Shown one piece after another: positions 45,601 through 56,120 of a stretch of 64,000 bases of DNA. The stretch is from Ramazzottius varieornatus (lineage: Eukaryota > Tardigrada > Eutardigrada > Parachela > Ramazzottiidae), in the NCBI GenBank assembly GCA_001949185.1, contig BDGG01000005.1:1229249-1293248 (forward strand). Reading direction: 5' to 3'. The notes below the pieces were generated by a model. That model was not told the origin of the DNA, ran no database searches, and saw only the letters and a list, made by a program, of their open reading frames with translations. Numbering within the stretch: position 1 is the first letter of the stretch; each line of letters begins with the position of its first letter. The position numbers and the translations under genes were made by a program.

Positions 45601-48283
45601 ATGCAGGTATGTATCAGGAAGTTAATTGTGCAGATCCTTGTTACACTGGAGTGTTTTCTGTCCTTGTAGGTCAGAGCGTACCTGAATGCGCTGGCAGAAA
45701 CGATCAAGTATGGAACATCATGCGGCACAAGCCTGTCACAGAACGGGACAATTCCGCCAGAATTCATGCCGGAGGTGCCGAGGTACGCGGCGTACTTGTT
45801 GGAGAGAACAGAGAACCTGATCATGGCGTGCCCCATTACGGTCATCCAGTGGTTGTCGGACCACGCAGCAAAGATCGACGAGCTGAAGCAATGGTGCTTT
45901 GACCATATGGACTGGATACTGGAACAGTACGGTGTCTCCATCGGCAAGCCGGTAAGCACCAAGTACAATCTCACGGAAACATTCCAGTCATTTTTGGTCT
46001 GTTTGTTAGCCTTCCGCCCAAAGAGACGATCTGCAGATCGAAGTAGCTCGGCTGATCGTCACCCTTTCCTGTGATACTAAGCTCAAGGATCTCTTCGGCG
46101 CATACCCACAAGGCATCTTGTACTCAGCCGTAAAGGAGAAGTTTCCCAACATCGTTACTGCTCGTGACAAGTTCACCTGGCCGTTGCCGGATGAGCAGCA
46201 CCAGTGGATCTGCTCGCTGATCAACAAGGTCCTCTCTTTCTTCGATAAGCTCTGCGTCCAGTACCCGGCTATTCTGGATCCAGAAGTATCCACGGAGTCG
46301 TACCAATGGATACTCTTCGCTGTCCAGTTCCTTCTCATCGACGACCGCGAAAAAGTAAGTCTATGACACAAACCGAGTAATCTCATAAACCTACGTACGT
46401 GCGGAGCTTAGTAGTTGTGGGACAACGTGTACGTAGGTTCTTGAGAGACACTGCCAACCGAATCTCTGCCTTTCTTCCACAGCTTCACCACACGATTGAT
46501 GACAATGTTTTCGGTTGCTTGCTAACTTCTCGATGTTTCGTTCGTGCAGACGGAAGTTCTCTTCGGTGCCGAAGACCAACACCTCGTCACTCTTCGGAAG
46601 CTCCTTCTCTCACAAATGTCGCCCTTGGCTCGTCACGGCGGTAACCGTCAAGCTTTACTCCAGCTACTCGCTGCAGTCTGCCACGGAGACGACGAAAAGA
46701 TCACAGAGACCGTTGTGCAAGACAAAGAACTTCTCGTCTGTCTTCTGTCGGACATCGAGCTTCGTCCCAATGAAGAACCAGTCATCTTGGAAAGAGAAGG
46801 CAGAACGACAGGGGCGCTGTTGTGTCTGTTAGAACAGCTCTGTTCGAACAACGTCGAGTTCCTGACGGCCATGGCTAAAGATTCGAGACTGTTGTCTAAG
46901 CTGAGAAAAGGTATGCATCTGAAGCTTTACGAGATGTGCAAGAGGCCCATGATGTCCTTGGTGAGTATTCTGATCAAGAACACGCCGGAAGGTGGCGGAG
47001 AAGCCTTTCGAAAGCAGATGCTGGACTTGATCATTTCGGTCAGGACCCAGTGGCCGAATAGCCTCATCATCGCCAACCAACTGGCAAGAAGGATCGTCGA
47101 TGGTGCGCCCGAAGAATTTCAGGTGAGGCGAAAAAGTTACCCGTAGCTCTGCCCGTAGAAACCACCGCTGTGTACTGTGTGTGATAAGCCAATTATGTTA
47201 TGTGTAACGGCAGGCTTGTGGCTTCGTATTGGTGAGCCACAGAACATCAATCAAATTTGAGCAGCACGCAGCTTATAGTACACGTCTGTTTCATCCAGAG
47301 GATGACTTGAAAAAGGAAGATTCGATTCGGGAATCAGGTTTTGTTGAATTGTTTTGACATGAGAATACTTGTAATGAAATTCTCCATTGGAAGCTGTGAA
47401 GAAACAGAGGTAGTTTGAACAGTTTCGTTTATAAAATTGGATCGGAAAATGTGGGTATCAATGAGGGCTTAATACGGTGTAGGTTTTATACAAGACATCC
47501 CTCGACATTAGCAACTCATACTTACCTGGACCCGAGATTGTGGCGATCAAGTAGGCCCAACTCTCTCCTGAGTGATCCCATTGCACTTTCGGGGTTATGA
47601 CGGAGGACTCTTCGGACACACGTCCGGGGCAGTGGGTCAGAATTTTTGATAGTTGGGGGACTGCGTTCGCGCTATCCCCCTCTTATTAACCAAAGAAAGG
47701 GGACTGGGCGGGGAAGCAGCTTTCGCTTGGCGCAGTTTGCTCGTACAATATGGCTATACTATGCGCGAGCTTAACGGGGTATCCCGTCTGCCATAACTCG
47801 CGCACTGCACATGAACTCGCGCACAGTGCGCGAGTTTAACGGGGCTGCTAGACTAGGAACCCGTGTGCTTCACACGAGAAGTGGTGCATGCAGTATAGGC
47901 TTAGACGCGAAGGCGGTCTGTTACGTAGGGATGGTTGATACTTGGTCTTGACTGGGCTTGTGTTGCAGTTGTATGCCATCGAAAACAAGATGATGAACAT
48001 GTTGACGGAGAACTTTCGGACAAACTACACGGCTGTGAACAAAGCCTTGACGTTCATGTACGACGAAGCGACCTGGTCCTTGACCATGCTGAGAAGGCTG
48101 AAGACTTTAGCAGCCGCCAAAGCCGAAACTTCTGGTCCCATCATGGAAGCCCTTCAGAACTGGACAGTGCTGGCGCGGACAATGGGTCGGGAAATGCAGC
48201 TAGACATTCTGGCCATTGTGGAAGGAAGTGGTCCGGTAGAGCTCAATCAGCGCAATGTGATCGCTCCACGAACACGGCGCTGA
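33658..48283 (+). CDS. USP34: ubiquitin carboxyl-terminal hydrolase 34, 3,145 aa
   Basis: Giant deubiquitinase. 27 exons: 33658-33721, 33798-33885, 33942-34506, 34574-34738, 34956-35450, 35510-35770, 36023-36352, 36422-36782, 36930-37131, 37196-38124, 38360-38579, 38639-38886, 39181-39677, 39981-40311, 40529-40864, 40926-41275, 42103-42409, 42475-43048, 43270-43681, 44067-44379, 44444-44693, 44771-45194, 45379-45606, 45670-45951, 46037-46354, 46550-47122, 47969-48283. All phases agree. The N-terminus MPPNKDMTCAGCEEF matches the short Cys-containing start of USP34. A long helical-repeat region with an acidic, low-complexity middle follows. The USP domain begins WDYWPRDDTRADCGYVGINN; its Cys box is GATCYM (exon 18), its zinc ribbon CGQCNREVRAEKRAC, its His box GTADGGHYYSF and its Asn/Asp box WCLFNDAEV. 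The order and wording follow vertebrate USP34 rather than USP9X or USP24. It is about 400 residues shorter than the human protein. Confidence 0.95.
38956..39138. repeat. intronic hairpin family, two tandem copies
   Basis: USP34 intron 38887-39180. Copy 1: gagctcggcaacaaactcga outer end, inner arms caggtggcgcatgc and gcgtacgccacttgg. Copy 2: cagtgtcgcac and gtgcggcacttgg, outer end gcgatcttgtcggtttgc. Confidence 0.68.
41353..41585. mobile_element. 233 bp element with perfect 24 bp inverted ends
   Basis: In USP34 intron 41276-42102, cgaggtaaacgacataattc plus gggc at 41353-41376 is exactly complementary to 41562-41585. Non-coding interior; a MITE-like element. Flanking duplication not resolved. 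Confidence 0.75.
41648..41720 (+). tRNA. tRNA-Arg (anticodon ACG)
   Basis: A 73-base cloverleaf. The acceptor stem GGCTCTG pairs with CAGAGTC (one G-T). The D arm contains AATGGTTAA. The anticodon stem CCTGA/TCAGG encloses the loop CTACGAA with anticodon ACG (Arg, CGN codons). The T arm is CCGCG TTCGACT CGCGG, and the discriminator base is A. It lies in the sense direction inside USP34 intron 41276-42102. CCA is not encoded, as expected in a nuclear genome. Confidence 0.93.
41951..42029 (+). pseudogene. tRNA-like sequence, probably a decayed tRNA
   Basis: Acceptor-like ends gggtgcg and cgcagcc pair at six of seven positions. The D arm gctc/gggc and a B-box-like ggttcgacccc are present. The anticodon arm does not fold into a normal 5 bp stem with a 7-base loop (cctctcttttacagtaatcagg) and the T stem is mispaired. 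Same USP34 intron as the tRNA-Arg. Confidence 0.5.
43147..43206. repeat. intronic imperfect palindrome, ATGCAGGT/ACCTGCAT family
   Basis: USP34 intron 43049-43269: catgtacctgaatac is mirrored by gcgagtatgcaggta around catgcatatgcgatgatgcg. Confidence 0.35.
43738..43975. repeat. degenerate short repeat with AATCTCRTGGACC units
   Basis: USP34 intron 43682-44066 holds four related units (aatctgacggacc, aatctcatggacc, aatctcgtggacc, aatctcatggacc) among further ggacccc stretches. Origin unknown. Confidence 0.55.
45221..45337. repeat. intronic hairpin family copy, well preserved
   Basis: USP34 intron 45195-45378: outer ends gcaagctcgacaagattgc and gttatctagtgagtttg...gccgagc; inner arms caagtggcgcac and gtgcgccacttgg. 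Confidence 0.7.
46385..46440. repeat. small intronic inverted repeat
   Basis: USP34 intron 46355-46549: aacctacgtacgtg is mirrored by cgtgtacgtaggtt. Confidence 0.5.
47518..47692 (+). ncRNA. U1 spliceosomal snRNA gene inside a USP34 intron
   Basis: Begins ATACTTACCTG, the exact U1 5' end whose ACTTACCTG pairs with 5' splice sites. Stem-loop I has gatcaagtagg in place of the U1-70K loop GATCACGAAGG. Stem-loop II has CATTGCACTTTCGG, the conserved U1A-binding loop region. After stem-loop III comes an Sm site, AATTTTTGAT, and then a terminal hairpin, gttgggggactgcgttcgc, closing with gctatccccctc, very close to animal U1. The length of about 170-175 bases fits. It is in the same direction as USP34, in intron 47123-47968. 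snRNA genes normally have their own promoter, which I did not delimit. Confidence 0.9.
47745..47850. repeat. CTCGCGCAC / GTGCGCGAG inverted repeats
   Basis: In the last USP34 intron, gcgcgagcttaacgggg, two copies of aactcgcgcac, and cagtgcgcgagtttaacgg form nested inverted repeats. A similar actcgcgcac lies near 41896 in another USP34 intron. Confidence 0.5.
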
Positions 48284-49307
48284 AGTCCCTTTTTATCCGC
48301 TCTTGTAGTACTATAGCTTTTGGTGCTTGCTTGCCAGTCCTCTTTATTCTTCTCGGTACAACGATAAAACGATGGATGGAATTTGGCTGTGTTAGAAATT
48401 TGTTGGTTGGAAGTTTTCTCTTGGCGTTCCTTTTTTTATGGTGTTAGAGAGAAGAGATTCAAGTTTCATGCTTTGCTGTGCAGCTTCTGGTGGAAGCGGC
48501 TTTTTGTAGACTGTTTCTTGTGTACAAAGCGCGACCGCGACTTCTGCTTTCACATTGCTCTGGATTTTCTGACAATTCTTTCTTGTTCGGTTTCGGTCCG
48601 CGTTCGGGCTTTGTATCACATTAATATCCATTCCATAATTTGATGTCTTGATATTAACATATGACGGCGCTGCTGTGAAAGGTTGGTCCATTGTGACGAC
48701 GAGTCTGGATTACCGTGCGAGGTCGACGTATTTTCGGCTTTGTTGTGGAAAACAGTAAGAATTCCGCAGAATTCAGTAGTCGCGTATGTCCGCTTTGTTC
48801 TTCGTTCAGCCCTTTATCTTGTGCCCTTAGGCTTCTTTATCGTAGCCGGATTCTCCAACAAGGGTCCATGCGCAGTGTCCGTCTAACATCCGAGTTTCGT
48901 AACACAGTGGGCAACATTCACTGGAAAAAGACGTCATGTGCTAATTTTGGCAGGAGCCGATCACTTTCCTGATAGTGACATATAGACGGGTGATCTATAT
49001 TTTCACGACGGCTCGAGATGGGTGTCGCCATTGTGTACTGGATGGATTTCGACGAGCTTGCAAACGGGAGGAACCGCCTGCAAGTCTTGGTGACAGAATG
49101 TATAAAGCCTTTGGTATCGGACCTTCCCGTTGTTAAATACTCAATCTGTACGGCGAAAATGGTGCCCTCATCCCTGTATTCGTTCTGCATCGTCTTAGAA
49201 ATTTTTACAAGTGAGTGAAGCGATTGTTTTCGAATGAATAGCTTGGAGGAATTGACTAAAAGCGTTCAACGTGGAATTCCAGAATAACAAATGCTGTTGG
49301 TTTCCAG
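48284..49307. other. USP34 3' region and possible upstream exons of the next gene
   Basis: No exon can be supported firmly. A canonical donor (acaagtgagtg near 49208) follows an open stretch starting ATG at 49018 and may belong to the gene ending at 49719, but the phases do not join in that frame. Confidence 0.3.
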
Positions 49308-49719
49308 AATCGTATTTTTGGGACATAGAACAGAAGCTGGAAAACCAATATTTCGAATGGGAGACAATTGGGAAACGATTGGCTTTCGGGTCGTCTACAC
49401 CACTAAAGCAACCGGTACGTAAGACCACTGCAGCACGATCGTCGATACCATCCTGAAATTACGTACAGCCTGCATGTGTAATTTATAACGTGAAGGGGGT
49501 TTTTCTACAGAAAGCCATTGGAATGGCTGCCGGTCCAACGACACGCGCAAATTGCAAGAGGACATCCTTGACGGCCAGTCCATACCAAATCGTTCCATCG
49601 GACACTCCCAATATGGTGCGAAGGGGGACCTCAAAACGCCGGCGAACCTGAAATTCTCGAACTTGACTGTTATTCTGGCAGTATTTCTTGTTCACGGATT
49701 TTCAGGATACTACATATAA
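49308..49719 (+). CDS. possible 3' exons of a small membrane or GPI-anchored protein
   Basis: Two exons, 49308-49414 and 49511-49719, join in phase and read sensibly: GMGDNWETIGFRVVYTTKAT-like wording (GDNWETIGFRVVYTTKA) continues into ESHWNGCRSNDTRKLQEDIL and GQSIPNRSIGHSQYGAKG, ending with a hydrophobic tail (NLTVILAVFLVHGFSGYYI) and a stop at 49717-49719. The terminal hydrophobic run suggests a tail anchor or GPI signal. The first part faintly resembles the end of a CUB domain. Upstream exons are not found, so the protein start is unknown. The splice borders tttccag/a, g/gtacgt and ctacag/aa support it. Confidence 0.4.
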
Positions 49720-49894
49720 CAGCACGATGTACTTGTAGCGACCTTGACAGAGGGTGAGAAATAAAAATCCAAACTTGTCCTAACATATAAGAAGCCCACC
49801 CCAGAATGCTATTCGTTAATTAGGTTATTGAGTGAGAAGCATGAGGTTAATTGAGGGTTATAACAAGTCATGTGCAGGAACTAACTAAGACTTC

Positions 49895-52800
49895 TCAAAC
49901 GGCTGTACGGGTTCGTGCTGACCGTCGCAGGGAACTACCAGTAGCGCCGTTAGTCTCTTCAGGGATATTCACTACTTCCTTGACTTTAGCTTTGGCAGCT
50001 GAATCCTCCTTCTCGCTCGACTTTGAGGATTGAGGTTCTTCCGCTTCGGCTTGTTCGTCTTCTTCCTCATCGTCTTGTTCTTCTTCCTCTTCTTCGCCAT
50101 CTTCATCTTCCGACATCTTGTCAGAGTGGTCCACTTCATCCTTCACCTCATCTTTCTGGTTTTCTGCAGGCGCGGTTTCTCCGTTGTTCTTCTGCTCATC
50201 AACCGTCACCGTTCGCCATTCCAAATCGGTCTCTGTCGACGCCTGATGTCGCTTCTTGTCTCGATATCGTTTGACGCTTTCGCGAGCAGCTTTGCGCTTC
50301 CTTTCCAGCTTAGCTTCTTCCAGCATTTCTTCGGTCATTTCTGCGAAAGAGAACCCAAACAATAAAAAGGGTGCGTTATTCTGCCAGACAGAAGAGAGTA
50401 AAATTTACGAGGAAGAGGGATACCAAGTTTGGAAAACCCGGCGCATACCTTGACCATCAACTACCGCCACGCCACCTGGAGAGTTCTTCTTGGCCAGTTG
50501 CAGAGCCAACTCCAGTGCGCGGCGCTTTCGTTGCGATTCGGACATTCTTTTCCTGATTTCTGCCTTTCTCAGTGCCTCCGGTGTGTTTTCTTCTACAAAA
50601 GATTACAACTCATACGAACTGTGAAATAACCGTTTGAAGTGATTATTTGTTCCTCACTGATGTCCTAACACACTGATACAGCGATCCTTACTGAACAACG
50701 GCAAGAGAACTCAAATGGCCGGATACGTCTGATTTCTTGCCTTCTTTAGACTTCATCATTGAATAATGCTTCGGTTTATAGACTGACCTAGGGTTGGGGT
50801 AGCAGGTGCTGGAATTCCTTTCAGAGATTTCTGTCGTTCCCGCCACAACCGTGTGGCTTCACAAGCTTGCTGACGTTTCCTCTCGATCGACTCGCTCCTT
50901 TCCTCCACTGTACCTGATAGTAACACGGTCAACGTCAATTTACCAGCCGAACTGCCAGCTGTGATAGAGCATACTTATATCGCCAGCCTTCGGCTCAAGA
51001 AGTCCCACAGAGCGCAACTTCTGCCGCTCTCTGTAGCGTCTCTGGCAATCCCGATTAAACTTCCTCTTCTTCTCCAGCTCGGTCATCTCCGAAATATCCT
51101 TCCCTGAAACAGCACACTCGTCACCAAGCTGGAAGACACTGCAGCAATCAAAGCCATAACTTACCTTCATAAGATGTCTGGTATCGTTTGTTGAGGACTA
51201 TTATCTGAGACGACGACAGTGAGCCGTCGACCAACTGAGAATTGTCATTCGGCGTACCTTCCGACAACAGTTCCGAGCCTTCTTGCGAACCCTCTTCTTC
51301 ATAAGAAGCCTCAGCTGCTTGAGGTGTCGTCATATTATTCTGCGAGCTAGCTAGATTGTTCGCTCGAGAAGGAGAAGTATGGGTAGCTCGTGTCGGTGTG
51401 GTATGTTGGGCAGAAGTGTGGACAACTCTGAGTGACTGTATCTGAGGGAACTCAAGAAGCCTTTGTTTAGCCAACTTTGCCATAACTCCGAACGGAGCAG
51501 ACTTCGGAATCAGTACTTTGACTGTATCGAACCCCGCCAAGTCAGAACTGCTACGTGCAAGAGAATCAGTGGAAGACTTTGTGCTGGGCTTGGAAGAGAT
51601 GGATGGTCGACCTAAAGCCTTGCTGTATCGCGTGGAATACCTGTGGAGAAATTGGAGGGTCAGACAGTTGTGCATGAAGCGAAAGAGAGCTGACGTTTGC
51701 TTACCAAACTTTGAGCTCGGCTCCTGGGAAGAGTTCTTTGGTGGTGGTGAAGTAGATGCCGTCGCCTTGTTGGTACGCCATGGTGTTGACATCGTCCGTG
51801 TCTTCGGCGAAGCGAACGAACTTCATCCAGTTGCAGAGATGGTCGGAAGTGAGGTCATAGATGGAAGTGATGCCTCCTTGTTCGTTTAGTAATGCGTACT
51901 TGAAGTGTCCACCTTGGGTAGCGGCGACTTCTTGCGCGACCAGAGGACCGTACATTGTCAGCATTTCGATCTTGGATCGAGCGAAAACTCCTGGCTCTGT
52001 ACACGAAAGAGCAAACGGTAGTACAATTTTTGCGAAATTTAAGACGAACTATGTTTCGATCGAATTCCCATCTGAAATCACCGTTGGGCGGGTAATTTTC
52101 TCACCCTAATAATCATCGAGATTTTCTCAACTGAAGGGCACGCTTGCTGAGATCCAGTAAAATAATGCTACATCACGCCTCTGCGTATGCGTGTAGGGGA
52201 TTGATTGCCGTTCCCTTGTTAAGCTATTCTTATTGTTGTTGATCCATTCCACGTTTGCGATAATTCACTGAGGAAAAAATCACCCGTCCATCGCTGTTTA
52301 AAATGATGTGAAAACAATGGGAAGATATGACATGGCAGCGACGTAATCCTATAGCATTCGCAAGACAACCTGGCAATTCCCTGTTTATTCTGTTCTCTCC
52401 ACCTTACACGATACCAAGGGTCTTGATGGGTTGGTTTTTGTTCTAGATGCAAAGAAGGGAAAGTCTGTCCATGTGCAGTTTTTTGTTGTTTTTTGTTCGC
52501 TATCTTTTCGCTTTTTGAGAACAGAAAATTGTCTTTCCAACAAAGATCCCTTACATTCCCGGTTCCACTCGCGCATTACATACTGGACATGTCATGCCAT
52601 GTTGCGTGTGACATCAGACTAACGATAAATTAACTAATTCAATTACCGATTACGTACCTTGATGGCTTGAATCGGTTCTAATTTCCAGGTTATACGGGAG
52701 CGAAAGGTGCGCTCGTGGGAGAATGACCTGATCTTCCACAATTTGCCCATGACGGACGCAGGGTCCATCCAGGACTTCCTTGCAAGATGGACACCCTGAA

Positions 52801-52913
52801 AGCAGAACGTCAAATCAAACGATGACGTCAATCAACCAACAAAGTAACATGACGCCATATTTACACAGCGCGTGATCGAAGATCTGCAGGCTGGGATCCG
52901 TCACCTCCGCCAT
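49895..52913 (-). CDS. PR/SET-domain protein (PRDM-like) with repeated basic motifs, 599 aa
   Basis: Exons (minus): 52865-52913, 52658-52795, 51705-51996, 51165-51640, 50975-51103, 50788-50913, 50449-50592, 49895-50340; phases agree. A Cys motif (CPSCKEVLDGPCVRHG) precedes VILPRAHLSLPYNLEI, GVFARSKIEMLTMYGPLVAQ and NWMKFVRFAEDTDDVN, ending AELKVWYS: a PRDM-type PR/SET domain (about residues 17-160). No C2H2 zinc fingers follow, unlike most PRDM proteins. A Ser/Thr-rich stretch and four Arg/Lys motifs come next, for example ELEKKRKFNRDCQRRYRERQ, SIERKRQQACEATRLWRERQ and LERKRKAARESVKRYRDKKR, then a strongly acidic run and a basic C-terminus (SLRRSARTRTAV). The three middle exons all begin and end in phase 1. 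The start is uncertain; an acceptor at about 52941 hints at a further 5' exon. Likely a nuclear chromatin protein. Confidence 0.82.
52401..52560 (+). mobile_element. LINE 3' tail, second copy
   Basis: About 150 bases match the 3' end of the LINE relic at 11262-11405: ccttacacgataccaagggt, then gatgcaaagaagggaaagtc, tgtccatgtg, tatcttttcgctttttgaga and caacaaagat. Only the extreme 3' end is present, as in a 5'-truncated LINE insertion. It lies in PRDM intron 51997-52657, antisense to the gene. Confidence 0.8.
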
Positions 52914-52941
52914 GGATGCTTCGCCCTGTTCTCCCGCCACT

Positions 52942-53667
52942 GGAAAAGAAGAAGAACCGTTTATCGGATATGTCAGGCTGGCTGCCTCGATGTCCGATCT
53001 TCCCGCCGGATATGAAAGAGGGTAAGGTAACCTTACTGGCTTACACCCTAACACGTTATCTGGCAGGTTACACCATTACAACTCTTGCTGCATGCGTTAT
53101 TCTCTTACCTGTGATTCCGTCGTCCAAACTGCACCTCTCTCAGCCTTGCCAGAACGTTGAAAAACGTCGTTCCGAACGCGGAGCAACCTTATGGCCCGAA
53201 GAGTTGTGCATAATCCGTGAGACAAGATGGATGTCAGTGTCATATACACGTTGTCAGTAGGTCGACTTGACTTGACATAGCCTCCATATATGACTTGAGG
53301 CAACTCACCATGACACGATAACGTAATCGTTACAATGACGTCACAAGCCACATCCCCTTCCACTTAACCACGAACCGCACGGAGATCATTCGAAAAGTTA
53401 AAAGTCATGTGATGTGACTCATGTCAGAGCCATTGTATGCAATCGAGTGAATCGACCATTGTCCAAGGTCCATTCTTCTCTTTCGGGATCGTGATGTTGA
53501 ATGTCAACACTACCACTTCTTGAAACGCTTCGCCATAGCTTGCTGAAAGCGTCCGACGGGTGAGTGAAGACTCATGCAACAAACGTGTAGCGTAAACAAG
53601 CGTGCTGTGCTCTTCTTTCTAGTGAACGCTGGACGACTAAAATATTCCACATTTCTCATCCTCGGCA
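52942..53667. other. divergent promoter region, PRDM-like gene and caspase
   Basis: The two genes point away from each other across about 730 bases. It probably holds a 5' untranslated exon of the PRDM-like gene and both promoters. No coding feature supported. Confidence 0.4.
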
Positions 53668-55710
53668 ATGGCAACAGAAGAAGCAAACTCCTCCTTCTAC
53701 GGCAGTCCTCTGACGCCTGGTACGCCGGAAACATCTTTCATTCTCGCTGAACATTCCAGGATCTTCTCGGAAAACGGGTCACCGCCACCGTCTTTGCGTC
53801 GTAACGTGAGTGAATCTTCGGATGGCATTTTGGAGAACGTCATGGAGGATTTTCGTTATCCGTGGACTTTCAACAAGGGGGACGACTCCAGGAAATCACG
53901 TTCGAACAACGGCACTACCAATGGATCTCTTGCTTCTTCCAGCTCTCTAAACATTGCTCCAGATGTCGTTGACAGTCGCGATACAAACGGAAACAGCGCC
54001 AAGGAGGGAAACATCTCAAGCGTGTCAAAACAAGTTGCTGATACAGAAACCAGTTCAAATCCGCCAGGTAATTTTTCCTAGTGCTGTTTGTCTTGTGACG
54101 TTCATTGAAACAGGGCCTGCATGCTTACCCACCACGTTTCATCCTTTTTCCGCACGGCCCTGAGTGGCCACGGTTCACGATTAAAATTCGGTTCTCACAT
54201 TTGTTCCGGTTTCAGATCGAACTTCATCCGGATTTCTTCGACAGCCGAGTGGGACTGAGTTCACTCTTGAGCCAACAAGTGGTGAATCGGAGCCTCACGA
54301 AGAATTCCAGAAGATCTTCGAGCACTTCCCCGGTGGCCTGTCAACCGACGAGGTGGCTCATCGAGAAAGAATAGCCAGCTCGATCTCTCCGCTGGACGAC
54401 GGTGACGGCGGTCTCTTGACCAAACTGAAGCTGGGATCAAAGCAGACTACAGTACAACCATACCCACCAGTCCAGATTGTCGTCAAGGAAGAACCCAACT
54501 TACTCAAGCGTAACGGCGCGTCCAGCCGACATGTGAAGGAAGATCAACGTAAAAAGAGTTATTTAGAAGACTTCCCTAAATTGTAATGTATAAAGTTTGT
54601 TATCAGGTCATAAGAATGGTGATGGGGACAAGCCAGACGCCAATCCACGCAAGTTCGGACAGCCCGGCGTCTCCACAGCTCCGGCTCCGAAGGACCTGTA
54701 CTCGTACCGTTACAGCATGACTTACCCACGGCGTGGTTACGCGGTGATAATCAACAACCAGACTTTCACCATGCGTGACACGCCCTTCCGTAAAGGTAGT
54801 GACAGGGACGCAAAGTCCTTAGAGGTGGTTCTGTGGCAGCTGGGCTTTAAAGTCGACGTCTGGACGGACCTGACTGTTCGGGACATGAAAGACGCCATGA
54901 CGTACTACGCGGAAAAGGATCACTCAGACTGCGATGCCTTCTTCTTTGCTATGTTCAGTCATGGAGAAGAAGGTATCATCTATGGAACCGACGCAAAGAT
55001 CAGCCAGAAGTCCCTCTCGGCACCGTTCACGGCCGACAAGTGCAAGACGCTGGCTGGTAAACCAAAGATTTTTGTGTATCAAGTAAGTCTTCTTGGTATT
55101 TACGCAAACTCTGCAGGAAAAGTTTTGCAAGTGGCGCACCTTCTCAGCCAGTAACACCAAGAATGTCCGCCAACTGAAAAACAATTTGGACAAGATCGCT
55201 TCTCTAAGTGACGCACGCTTACAGCCAATAACACCTGTATTGTGTGCAACTTGGGAAAACTTCGGTTGAGTTTGTTTGCCGATACGCCCTTTGTCTGTCG
55301 TTCTCGATCCATTAGGTATATTGCCTGGCTTTTCTCAACAGGCTTGTCGAGGGGACAAACTGGACGAAGGTGTGGATTTGGTCGAAGCTGATGCTGGGAA
55401 CGTCGCGTGCCGTATTCCCACCGAGCAAGACTTCCTATTCGTTTACTCGACGGTTCCCGGGTACTTCTCTTGGCGCAATACAGAACAGGGTTCGTGGTTC
55501 ATTCAGCATCTTTGCCAGCTCATGAGCGAGCAGGCCACTTCGCCGGACATGGACTTCTTGAAGCTGTTGACTCGGGTCATCTACCAAGTAGGTATGGTCT
55601 GCGAGTCTAATGTCCCTGCCGATATGAAATGGCATCGCAAGAAACAAGTTCCTTCGTTTGAGTCCGCTCTGTCCAAAGACTTGTATTTTACCCCCAAGGC
55701 TCAGAAGTAA
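53668..55710 (+). CDS. caspase with long low-complexity prodomain, 525 aa
   Basis: Cysteine protease of apoptosis. Exons 53668-54067, 54216-54548, 54607-55082, 55342-55710; phases agree. The first ~250 residues are Ser/Asn/Glu-rich (MATEEANSSFYGSPLTPGTP and onward) with no CARD or DED that I can see. The p20 part runs from YRYSMTYPRRGYAVIINN through RGSD-like KGSDRDAKSLEVVLWQLGF to the catalytic His in FAMFSHGEEG and the catalytic Cys in QACRGDKLDEG, which is split by the last intron (Q/ACRG). The p10 part has FLFVYSTVPGYFSWRNTEQG and WFIQHLCQLM. Substrate-pocket wording (YSTVPGYFSWRN) resembles caspase-3/7-type enzymes, yet the prodomain is as long as an initiator's. Confidence 0.92.
55118..55287. 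repeat. intronic hairpin family, two tandem copies
   Basis: Caspase intron 55083-55341. Copy 1: gcaagtggcgcacc with a decayed right arm gtccgccaactg. Copy 2: gacaagatcgcttctc outer arm, aagtgacgcac and gtgtgcaacttggg inner arms, gagtttgtttgccga outer end. Confidence 0.62.
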
Positions 55711-56012
55711 TATCCCCGTCCGTCTGCATGATAACTGATGGTGCCTTTTGTACAGTTCATTTTTCTGAACATACTGAATCAAAATATCGCGTTAAATTAT
55801 TCTGTCATGCTAAAATTTGCTTTAGTACATCGCTAGTTCGCTGTCATGTTCTGTGATTATTTTTACGTTAGATCATCTCGTTCGAGCTTATTTCGCATGT
55901 TTTAGAAGTGTCTTGTCCCTATCACCGTCACCTTTTTTGAACTGTCGCTTCTGTAAATAACATCACGATAAAAACTGAGAAAACTTCCTCGTCATCTTTC
56001 ACGACTGACATA
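55711..56012. other. caspase 3' flank
   Basis: AT-rich; presumed 3' untranslated region. A sequence cgataaaaac near 55970 may be near the gene end. No other feature. Confidence 0.4.
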
Positions 56013-56119
56013 CAGTGCAGAGAATGCGTCCTTTCCGGTGATCATCTGGTTTTATGGTAGCAATCAATGGTAACGGACGTCACGTGACCACAAGAAGGGA
56101 TGCATTCTCTGCACAGTGC
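56013..56119. repeat. hairpin element A, about 107 bp
   Basis: acagtgcagagaatgcgtcc is mirrored by gggatgcattctctgcacag; the ends are nearly perfect inverted repeats around a non-coding centre. Confidence 0.68.
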
Positions 56120-56120
56120 T

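Noticed and set aside
33658-48283. Identity as USP9X/FAF or USP24
   Set aside because: The N-terminal Cys motif, the WDYWP start of the catalytic domain and the zinc-ribbon wording follow USP34.
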